A stretch of DNA of 64,000 bases from Actinostola sp. cb2023 (taxonomy: Eukaryota; Cnidaria; Anthozoa; Actiniaria; Actinostolidae). A model generated the notes under the pieces. The model searched no databases. It was not told where the DNA came from and saw only the letters and a program-made list of their open reading frames with translations. Both the position numbers and the translations under genes were made by a program. Below are positions 56,551 through 64,000 of the stretch, piece after piece. Position 1 is the stretch's first letter. Each line of letters opens with the position of its first letter. The DNA is taken from assembly GCA_033675265.1 (NCBI GenBank), contig JAUJYZ010000259.1:148201-212200 (forward strand), written 5' to 3'.

Positions 56551-57219
56551 TTAAAATGAATAGAACCTGGGTAAGGAAAAAGCTTTATAATACAAATTCA
56601 TATGTCCATGGTAGAGAATAGAACTCACTACACATGTGAGAGGTGAGCTTCGAGGCCACTTTTCGAGTTCAATGAGAGCCAGCTGGATCGCTGTTCTTGC
56701 GAGTTTTGGCAGTTCTGGTAGATAGCTTTTCCAAGAATCGTGGAGTTTAATGTTCATGAAATGAGAAACATCGCATGCCGTTTCCCATACTTCTTGATAA
56801 TCCATTTTTTGGACTGCATCATCATAATAACGGTCCAAGGTTTCCAGATCCATTTTGGGATGCTTGCTTGGTTGAACAAAGCCTTGACAGTTCTTGAGCA
56901 TTTCATGTTTGATTTGATCTCTCATCAATCCAGCGAAGATTAAATTCAACATCACAGAGAATTGATGGCACGCTTCATCTCTGTCCAAAGCTTCTACTTC
57001 ATCAACGATTAGATGTTTCTGGATCCACATATTCTCAGCTACTTTTAAACTTGATTGATCTTCTTGGCTTGGTGTTTTCAATGACTGGAAATTCAAATTT
57101 GCCTCGACCGTTTTGTACCGTTGGAGGAGACAATAGACGCCGAAGCAGCACAATAGATGGTTGATCATAACAATAACAAACCTGCCACACCCCTTTTTCT
57201 GCATAGCTAATTCATCCAC
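56551..57219 (-). CDS. Hypothetical protein X, right terminal repeat copy (222 aa)
   Basis: Inverted copy of 52668-53357, nearly identical over about 215 residues; a visible difference is Arg for Lys in GLMRDQIKHEM. The C-terminal ends diverge beyond KAF because the right copy shifts frame at the arm edge. Both copies point inward, toward the integrase. Function not recognised. Confidence 0.5.
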   Translation of the reverse strand: MDELAMQKKGCGRFVIVMINHLLCCFGVYCLLQRYKTVEANLNFQSLKTPSQEDQSSLKVAENMWIQKHLIVDEVEALDRDEACHQFSVMLNLIFAGLMRDQIKHEMLKNCQGFVQPSKHPKMDLETLDRYYDDAVQKMDYQEVWETACDVSHFMNIKLHDSWKSYLPELPKLARTAIQLALIELEKWPRSSPLTCVVSSILYHGHMNLYYKAFSLPRFYSF

Positions 57220-57311
57220 CCTTTTCCCTTATCCACCCATCTATCCACCCATTCTATCCACTCCTCCGCCATCCACCAGATCCCAATTGTCCCAACTATA
57301 CTACTTGGGCT

Positions 57312-57571
57312 TTCCTTTGCATCTTGGAAAGTCGTCGCGAGTTGATGATACAACTCTGATGCGAATTTCTCTCTATAATACACTCGGAGAATCTTTCGTA
57401 GTTTAGCGAGCGAGAGATCAGTCAACGTTTCGACGTAACTGCGAAAACTACTCGGTGTGGCGAGATTGAACGAATAACGGCGTCTATGAGTTCTGTTTCT
57501 TTGTATCCCCTCTTTAAACCCGAATCAATTTGGTGGGTCAAAGAGACAAAGGATAGTTTATCTGTTTGGCC
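57312..57571 (-). pseudogene. LTR-retrotransposon gag, middle segment
   Basis: Minus-strand frames carry DKLSFVSLTHQIDSGLKRGY, KETELIDAVIRSISP, then after a one-base shift near 57435 SLAKLRKILRVYYREKFASE and LYHQLATTFQDAKESP. These are consecutive segments of a common animal retrotransposon Gag. Its left edge is the 6-bp duplication of the Polinton-like element and its right edge the 9-bp duplication of the MULE-like element. The frameshift predates or accompanies decay independent of these insertions. Confidence 0.75.
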
Positions 57572-58489
57572 TAGCCTGCGTAGCTCGGCGGTCTGGAAGG
57601 GGATTGGGAAGGGGGAGGGGGAGGGGAAAAAAGAAGGAGGAGAGGGGGTTGGGGAGGAGAAAGGGAAGAGAGAGGGGATTGGGGAGGAGGAGGAGGAAAC
57701 ACCGCCTGCCCGAAGACTATGGGTTTTTGAATTGCCCGTCCGCTGGAGAACGGGAAATACTGATTGGCTAAAAAGTGACGTGTCTGTCAACGCGTACGGG
57801 TGTCAAACAACACTTATAATATTATTCAAGAATTTTCACGATTACCAGAAAGGGGAAGACGAAGACGCGTGTATTGAAAAAGCCTTAGAATTTTTAAAGA
57901 ATTCTAACAGAGATTTCACTTTAAAACAAGAGCAAAGGCAGGCTGTCGAAGATTTGCTTCGAGGAGAAAAATGTTTTGGCAATTTTGCCCACGGGCTTTG
58001 GTAAAAGCATTATATTTATAGTCTTTCTACTGGCAAGAAAGTACTTGGAACAGCAACAGGACGATACACATTCATGCACAGTCGTTGTGATTTTTCCCTT
58101 GAAGAGTATAATAATTGACCAGATTGCAGAGATACAATCTATGAACTGTTCTGCAGTTGAACTCTGCAGCGAAAATATCGATGGGATTATCAGTTCTCCT
58201 CCAGAGTTCATATACTCGATAGCGCTGAGAAAGCAATCGAGCAGCCTTTCGATTCGTTTTAAAAACAGTAAGCCAAAGGTCAAATCGTATGTTTGGTTAT
58301 TTTAATTGGATTAGCAAAGAGGCGGTATTCAAAAACCCATAGTCTTCGGGCAGGCGGTGTTTTTCCTCTTCCTCCTCCCCAATCCCCTCTCCCTTCCCCT
58401 TCTCCTCCCCAACCCCCTCTCCTCCTTCTTTTTCCCCTACCCCCTCCCCCTTCCCAATCCCCTTCCAGACCGCCGAGCTACGCAGGCTA
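57572..58489. mobile_element. MULE-like element with helicase fragment, 9-bp target duplication
   Basis: Ends TAGCCTGCGTAGCTCGGCGG and its complement; TGTTTGGCC flanks both sides (57563-57571, 58490-58498). Terminal repeats are about 165 bp and mostly purine on one strand (GGGGAGGAGAAAGGGAAGAG-like), an unusual composition. The 585-bp interior encodes part of a RecQ-like helicase and no transposase. Long TIRs, 9-bp duplication and a host-like gene piece fit a Pack-MULE-type element. Confidence 0.8.
57840..58305 (+). pseudogene. RecQ/DEAD-box helicase fragment inside the MULE-like element
   Basis: Plus-strand frames contain CIEKALEFLKNSNRDFTLKQ, EQRQAVEDLLRGEK, then after a frameshift near 57970 VLAILPTGFGKSIIFIVFLL with a Walker A motif (PTGFGKS), VVVIFPLKSIIIDQIAEIQS (motif Ia) and a last recognisable segment ELCSENIDGIISSPPEFIYS. 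This is the first part of the RecA-like domain 1 of RecQ-family helicases. The DEAH box and domain 2 are not present. The region ends at the inverted repeat. It has no visible intron within the fragment. Source gene not identified. Confidence 0.7.
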
Positions 58490-58498
58490 TGTTTGGCC

Positions 58499-58981
58499 TG
58501 GTTCGCCAATTTGACCTGCGAGTTTGAACTCACGGCGAAGTAGAGCGTGTGTGGGAGCTTCGTGTGCATTTGTTTTGTTCGACTTTTGTGGTTCTTTCTC
58601 TCCGCTTGTTTTCGAATTGGTTTTCAGTTGATCTAATTTTACTAACAGTTCGTTCATTTCTTCTTCTTGTTTTCTTCTAAGTACTTCTCGTTGTTTTTGT
58701 AATTCAATGACTTCGGTCTCACTGGGGTCAAGAGATGGGGGCGTGCCTTTAATGATCGATGTTATGTTCTTTAGGATCGAAATTTTCTCACTTATTTCGT
58801 TGTCCCCATCCAACTTATTCTCGATTTCTTTTCTAATTAGGACAACCCTTTGCCTTTTGCTCTTTGTCGTTACATCTTCGGTTATTTCTAGCGTTTCAAG
58901 AATATCAATTATCTGTGTCTCATCGGCGGTGTACAAAAGGGATTCTACTTCGAATTGCAATGTCTCGATTTCGGCTTCCAT
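58499..58981 (-). pseudogene. LTR-retrotransposon gag, N-terminal segment
   Basis: ATG at 58981; a 160-codon charged, coiled-coil-rich region (RRKQEEEMNELLVKLDQLKT) is followed by the conserved phrase LLRREFKLAGQIGEPGQ, which stands just before the MULE-like insertion. The frame continues in the middle segment across the 9-bp duplication. No stop or shift is seen in this piece. A primer-binding-site-like sequence lies about 390 bp upstream. Confidence 0.75.
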
Positions 58982-59359
58982 CTCTCATCAATTTCTCTTA
59001 CTAACAAATGTCATATGTGTCCCAACTGTTCCTGATATTTCTATTCCTTTATTCAATTGTATAAGGCATCTTTTAATACAGCAAACTAGTGAATCGGTGT
59101 ACCAGCTCAAGCAAACGATGACAAACACTTTATTTCACAATTGACTGTTTTATAGCCACGGAATCCAGATATACTGACGTACTGGCACTCACCTCGGTTC
59201 CACAATCAGTTACTTTACAATGTACTCCTCTTACCATCGTTGTTTTGATCTTAACGGCTACGGTTCAAATCTTGTACCAAATAGCGCCATGCGGCCATGC
59301 CACGTTGCGACGGCTTGACTCGGTTTCTTGTGCCTGATCTCACGTAGTTCACTGTCCTG

Positions 59360-59700
59360 GCAGGGTCGCCAAATTTGTTACCCTCTTACCACTGTACTGT
59401 TTCCAAAGAATGGGTGACGCTTCCAAGTAGATTTTATTTAGAATATGTATCCTTGTTGTACAGTCGATTCTTACTCACTCTGTCTAACTCTCCTCAAGTT
59501 ACATGTGTACTCTAGATCTTCATTCAATTGTTAATACAATTGTAAAGGGGGTTAGGAGCACTTTAAGCGCCACTTTGACGAAGTAATCAATATAACGAAG
59601 TCAAGACACACAAAGAAACTAGAGGTACTTCAATCTATTGAATCTAATTCGCTCACACAATCGAATTAATGTGTGGCAGGGAAAGGAAACAGAACTTTCG
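59360..59700 (-). mobile_element. Probable LTR and primer-binding site
   Basis: On the minus strand GGTAACA is followed two bases later by ATTTGGCGACCCTGCCAGG, the layout of an LTR end (..ACA) next to a primer-binding site like those of many animal LTR elements. The LTR would run from about 59700 to 59376; a purine run AAGGGGAGAA at about 59717 could be the polypurine tract of the element to its right. No second LTR copy was found in the window, so limits are approximate. Confidence 0.45.
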
Positions 59701-59714
59701 TCCCAATTGATATT

Positions 59715-61665
59715 CTCCCCTTGTATGCGGTAGTTCAACTCGGAATTCCGTAGATTCTTCTTTAGAGACAGTTTCACAGATCGGACTAACCTTTCAAAGA
59801 ACCCACCCTCTAAGGGGCAAGTGCCAGATTGAACTTCCATGCTGTGTCTTGATTCGCAGCAAAGCTTTGCTCAGTTTTATCCTTGAATGTTGAACCATTG
59901 TCGCATATAATCAGTTGTGGTATTCCACGCCTACTCTGGAAACGCTGTAGCGGCGCGACCGTAATAATGTTGTCGCACTTAGGTTTGGAACTAGTTCTAG
60001 ATGGATTGCGTGGCTGCTTGCGCAAGTAAAGAGAGCAATATAACACTTATGCATATATCCACGTTCCTTATATATGATATTGGCGAATAGGGGTCCAGCA
60101 AAGTCAATGTCAATCTTTGAGAAAGCAAACTCATAATTCGGTCTGTATTCATGTAATGGAGGTGATGCTGGGATTTTGTATCCTTTGTTCTTCATCCGCT
60201 GACTTGCACATTGTAGTGAGATAATTCTCTTGATTATCTGTTTACCTCTCGTTAAACAGAATCTTGTTCTGAGTTGGTTGAGTGCATCCTTCAATCAACC
60301 TTCAGCCAAGATTATATATATATACATTGTAAATATTGCTAATAATGTTATTATTATTTTTTTTTCCGATCTATTTATTGTATATTGTATATGTGTCGCA
60401 GGGCTCCTTTTCATATCAGAGGCTACTAGCCACTGACTGGACTACCCTGTTGTTTTATTTGTGTTTAAATAAAGGTGTCTATCTATCTATCTTAACCATG
60501 TTTGACCTCGCCATGTCATTTTATGATCAATAAAGATGAGAAACTGTGTTTTCCAGGCATAAGAATTGGGGATCACACCATCGACATCCTTCAATAGTCC
60601 TATAGAGAAACGTTCAATTGTTTGTAACTGTCTTGATCTGTTAGTTTGCATTGTATGCAAAGAAAGCTGAATGTAATTCTTGCTGATTCAGAATACCTGT
60701 AGATCGTTCTGTTCCGTTAAGTTTTGAGTATTTTGTACGAATCGTGACAGCATGCGCAGAAGATTAGCCACACTTGAGAATCCTTCCAGATTGATAATGT
60801 TTTCTAGATTAATTACTCAGATCATCTGTGGAAACATCAGCAAGTAGAGTGTGTTGTTTGAAAGTTTATTTTGTTAGTTCATAACGTCGTAGATATGGCC
60901 CGGCACCACTTGTCACTGTTCACTAAAATTGAAGCTTCACTGAGTCTCGATACTATATCTGCGGGATTCTGATCCGTAGAGCAGTAATACCAATTACTAT
61001 GCTACTATGTGGTACATGTACTAGTCTTCTAATTTCCGATACTCGGTTCTGGATGTCTTGGTTACACCAATGATCCACCATGCAAAGAACGATTTGCAAG
61101 TCAATCTAGCAGTAAGTTCCTTGAATTGTTAGACAACTCTGTAAAGCTTTGTTTACTAGTGGAGCTAGGCAAACGGCGGCCATATGTTCAAGCCTTGGAA
61201 TGGTTGTGTTTGATATGGGTGCAACTCGAGCCTTCAATGCAATCAATGACACTTTGATGTCTCTTGATTTTGATTGCATTCTTAGGTACACACAAGCTCC
61301 GTACGCTTGAGAAGACACATCAGAGAATGTTTATAAGATACTGTCTATCAACGGTGACAGGCGGCTTCACCTGCTGTTGCTTCACTACTTTGTGGAATCT
61401 GTTCCGAACACGTTCATCTACTGGGTCGTCCCAGACTGATTCCCAAGATTCCCAGTCTACATTTTCTTTGCATAGGTCCTGGAAAATAATCCTTAGCGCT
61501 AGTACTCAAAATAGTTCGTTTTGTTACTTGAGTTCATGCGTTGATTGGATATTTTGTTTCGTATTCATGTCTAGAATTAAAGTATCATCTTCTGTATTCC
61601 ATCATGATTCCAAGCACCTTCCTTTGTAGTTTAAGTGAATTTAATTCCTTGTTAGAGTCGATCTG
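59715..61665 (-). pseudogene. BEL/Pao retrotransposon pol, RNase H-integrase part, 5'-truncated
   Basis: Minus strand, in order: QIDSNKELNSLKLQRKVLGI (late reverse transcriptase/connection), RTILSTSAK, SSQAYGACVYLRMQSKSRDI and KARVAPISNTTIPRLEHMAA (RNase H region), LKDALNQLRTRFCLTRGKQI, YKIPASPPLHEYRPNYEFAF, KIDIDFAGPLF, CYIALFTCASSHAIHLELVP, LIICDNGSTFKDKTEQSFAA (integrase) and FFERLVRSVKLSLKKNLRNS. Motif order is that of BEL/Pao pol. Many frameshifts and stops; a LINE tail is inserted at about 60303-60492. The integrase has the Asp of IDFAG and of SDNGS-equivalent CDNGS. Earlier domains are absent beyond 61665. Confidence 0.85.
60303..60492 (+). repeat. LINE 3' tail inserted in the BEL/Pao pol
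   Basis: Ends TGTGTTTAAATAAAGGTGTC followed by a (TCTA)n run, like the 3' end of CR1/L2-type LINEs. TGTCGCAGGGCTCC and GACTGGACTACCC are part of the 3' UTR-like sequence. The flanking sequence is pol on both sides, so this is a later insertion. Confidence 0.65.
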
Positions 61666-63052
61666 TCTTAAACACGAGGGCGCACTATAAAAGGACATCG
61701 CTCCGCCCTCAATTTTTTGAATGATAATGAGTTTGAATATGGCGGACAATGGTTGAACATTGCTAAACAACGGGGTAAAATAATTTTCTTAATAAAGTCA
61801 CATTTCAACAGCAAAGTCAATGAAGAAATTGTAAATTTACGTCTAAAACAGTTATAATAGACGGACGTGTCAATATTTTTCGTATTCGGTAGTTATCTAA
61901 ACGATTTTCAGTCGCGCCACGCGTACCGAAGAATGTTTTGAATTTCGCGCGCCATGTATCACAACAATCAACATCCGTACTTCTTATCCAGGCCTACAAA
62001 TTACTGAAGCGAAATCCTCTTTGCCTGTAATAAGCATTTCCAAGCATAAAACTATGTTCGGTCATTTCTAAATAAAGCGACAAGAGCATTGATTTCATTA
62101 CACAAGTTACGTTCGTACCATAACAAGACGAACGACGTCGTTCGCCGCGAAGGCGTCTTGTTTCGAGGTAAATGTGTTGAGCATTTGTACATCTCTGTAC
62201 TTTTATGGTAAAGGCCGGTAAGGTTTCGAAACCTATGCTTTGAGTATATTTAATTCGCAAGTGGCATTTCCATGTCTTGGCGGGTAAATTTTAGGATAAC
62301 CTACGAAAGAAACGAAAAGCAGAATACTAGAGCCGTGCGCCGGACTTCAAAACGGCTTACGGTTCCAGTTCAAAGTACCATAATTTATTTTACCAAAGTG
62401 AAAAGTAATAGTGAATTGTACAACAAAAATTATCCATGTACGTTGTAGTATTTATTTCCACAGTTTTTCTTGTTCAAGTTGATTTATAAAGCTTGTAGTT
62501 CTTGAGATCCTCTCTCTGTGACATCTCGGTTGATTTGATTGACAGATCCAACGAACTTACCCTATATAGGTAGCTCACAGGCAGCCCAACCATTGCTTTT
62601 GAGGCTACTAAATAATTCAATAAAATGATATTTGCGTCTTTTTTGATGGGTTCCCTGTGGTAAAGCGCACGCGCGCGCATGGCGCGCAAAGCATATGTTG
62701 GATTCCCTTGGATTCCCTGTGTTGAGTAATGTCCGATGTTGGGCTTCCTGTGTACGTCCTGCGGGACGCACCCGCAGCAAATGTGTATATTTACACAAGG
62801 TATGAAACTCGGTCACGTGACAAATACGTTTTTTGCCCCTAATCTTTTTCAAAATGACGTGAAATTCATTTTTTATTCGAATAACTAACTTACCGTATTC
62901 TCGAAACACTTTGTAAGTGTCAGTCGTCTAACTTCAACGTATACTGAGAAACTAATTTTTGAAATTTTGAGCGTCGTGGCCCGATGTGCGGCGCAAGTAG
63001 ATGGTGCACTTTTCCGTGAAGTAGTCGGATTTTACCTTCGAGAAGGCATTGA
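61666..63052. other. No gene recognised
   Basis: About 1.4 kb. Frames of up to 115 codons on the minus strand (62562-62909) have no recognisable motifs. A GC-rich alternating stretch GCGCACGCGCGCGCATGGCG lies near 62665 and direct repeats TTGGATTCCC near 62698-62712. Confidence 0.35.
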
Positions 63053-63107
63053 CTAGTCTCCCTCGCAGCCGTTCTTAGTCCCGAAGAACGGCTGCGAGGG
63101 AGACTAG
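63053..63107. mobile_element. 55-bp perfect hairpin with short target duplication
   Basis: CTAGTCTCCCTCGCAGCCGT and its complement pair for 24 bp around AGTCCCG. GGCATTGA before it and GCATTGAC after it suggest a 7-bp duplication (GCATTGA). A minimal MITE. Confidence 0.7.
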
Positions 63108-63571
63108 GCATTGACAAGCGCTCGGCAAATCTGAACGATGCTCTTTTTGGCAAGTTTTTAACATTGATATGTTCACTAAACATGAGTCAAAACATCTACA
63201 ATATACTTTCTTTGTTTTCTGTTTTTGACTTCTGTAAAGTATTTGTTTTGTATTTTGATTTTTTTATTGATTGAAATCTTCAAAATTGACGCATTATGTT
63301 TTATAAATGCTGAATTGCCTCAATATTTAGTACTACACAACGACTGCACAAGACATTTGCTATCACTGTATGAGTGTATCAGTACTTGTACACAAAATGT
63401 CAAACAAACGTATTTATTTCAACAATAAGTTTACTAGCTTTTTACACACTATTTTGCCGTTACTTTCTGTGCAATTTATTCACTATGTTGATCAGTAATC
63501 ATGGAAATAATAACAATAAAATAAATATTATACACAATCGACAAGTTGTGAATCACTGCACTAATCATGAC

Positions 63572-63861
63572 ATCCTCGGGAACCCAGGGGTATATTCTGT
63601 CGCTCGTTACTCGCTCCCAGAGAAATACCCCTGGGAACGAAGTCTGTTGGAACTTGTTCCGGAAGTCAAAATTACTCTCGTTTCTGATTGGTCGACCTTA
63701 TATGGTCGACCAATCAGTATCAAGTATTTCTGGTTTGAATAGGACAGCCGCCATTTTGAATTTTGACTTCCGGAACAAGCTTCAACAGACTTCGTTCCCA
63801 GGGGTATTTCTCTGGGAACGAGTAACGAGCGACAGAATATACTCCTGGGTTCCCGAGGATG
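63572..63861. mobile_element. 290-bp fold-back MITE with 10-bp target duplication
   Basis: Ends ATCCTCGGGAACCCAGG and the complement CCTGGGTTCCCGAGGAT; TAATCATGAC flanks it at 63562-63571 and 63862-63871. Pairing includes CCAGAGAAATACCCCTGGGA and GTTCCGGAAGTCAAAATT and covers about 105 bp per arm. A second palindrome (GATTGGTCGACC) fills the centre. A 9- to 10-bp duplication suggests the Mutator-like group. Confidence 0.8.
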
Positions 63862-63871
63862 TAATCATGAC

Positions 63872-64000
63872 TGGTTGAATAACAAACATCGCAGTTGGAA
63901 GCGATAAGCTTACTTACGTTCTTACGAAAAATACGTCGTTAAAATTACTCTGTTTCTCTCACATGAGAGTAAGACTTTAATATTTGCTAAATGTGTCGTG
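63872..64000. other. No feature recognised
   Basis: Last bases of the window; no gene or repeat boundary seen. Confidence 0.4.

Larger units (their letters stand above)
52602..57305. mobile_element. Miniature Polinton/Maverick-like element, 4.7 kb, 6-bp target duplication
   Basis: Begins AGTAGTATAGTGTGCACAGT and ends with complement-type CTATACTACT. TGGGCT flanks both sides (52596-52601, 57306-57311). Terminal inverted repeats extend about 750 bp and each contains the same open frame. Inside are a Polinton-type integrase pseudogene and two unrecognised frames. AG-start termini, 6-bp duplications and this integrase are defining features of Polintons, but those are usually 15-20 kb with protein-primed polymerase, packaging ATPase, protease and capsid genes, none of which is seen here. 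It is a deleted derivative or a distinct compact lineage. Confidence 0.75.

Noticed and set aside
57486..58004. 172-codon plus-strand frame as a single gene
   Set aside because: It joins antisense gag sequence, a purine-rich inverted repeat and part of the helicase fragment, so it is a chance fusion across an element boundary.

Overview
This is a eukaryotic, animal-type, AT-rich window that is almost entirely repeats and mobile-element relics. One host gene is identifiable with confidence: the last two coding exons of mitochondrial ATP synthase membrane subunit c (31894-32005 and 43129-43298, + strand). They encode the complete 75-residue mature proteolipid and are separated by an 11.1 kb intron full of transposons. 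The mix of elements (BEL/Pao pol, a Polinton-type integrase, Crypton/KIAA1958-like relics, many TTAA-flanked elements, a GCDTTSR-type element protein) suggests a cnidarian, probably an anthozoan such as a coral. That is an inference from element content; no marker gene proves it.

Layout. 1-4.2 kb: two copies of a TTAA-flanked inverted-repeat family ('A'), one with another TTAA element nested in it, separated by 81-bp and 47-bp tandem arrays. 4.8-9.1 kb: a fold-back element with CAGTACCGCC termini, a second element inserted at its palindrome tip, and a 548-bp MULE-like insertion with a 9-bp target duplication. 9.3-14.6 kb: a diverged inverted duplication enclosing an element with a 9-bp duplication, a truncated A copy and two abutting TTAA elements. 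15.4-19.9 kb: dispersed repeats and a TA-flanked element with a subterminal GGCGATATATCGG array. 19.9-25.6 kb: 33-bp repeats, a Crypton-like pseudogene, a 1.58 kb TTAA element and another A copy. 25.7-31.2 kb: a small MITE beside a 5.2 kb inverted-repeat element whose arms are a 9-bp minisatellite (2.7 kb and 1.1 kb, opposite orientations). 31.9-43.3 kb: the ATP synthase exons; the intron holds two A copies, a B element, a LINE 3' end and a TTAA-flanked element containing a second Crypton-like relic. 43.9-48.5 kb: a 4.6 kb fold-back carrying two facing pseudogene copies. 49.2-51.8 kb: a long hairpin, two TTAA elements sharing one TTAA, and a PIF/Harbinger-like fragment.

52.2-61.7 kb is the most informative region. 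A minus-strand LTR-retrotransposon gag has been split twice: by a 4.7 kb Polinton-like element (52602-57305, 6-bp duplication TGGGCT) and by a 918-bp MULE-like element (57572-58489, 9-bp duplication TGTTTGGCC) carrying a piece of a RecQ-like helicase. A BEL/Pao pol fragment lies beyond it on the same strand. 61.7-64 kb has no recognised gene but two clean hairpin elements.

Most long open frames here are artefacts of stop-free repeats. The mobile-element coding regions are broken by stops or frameshifts. The only sequence that looks intact and functional is the ATP synthase gene; its upstream exons were not found.
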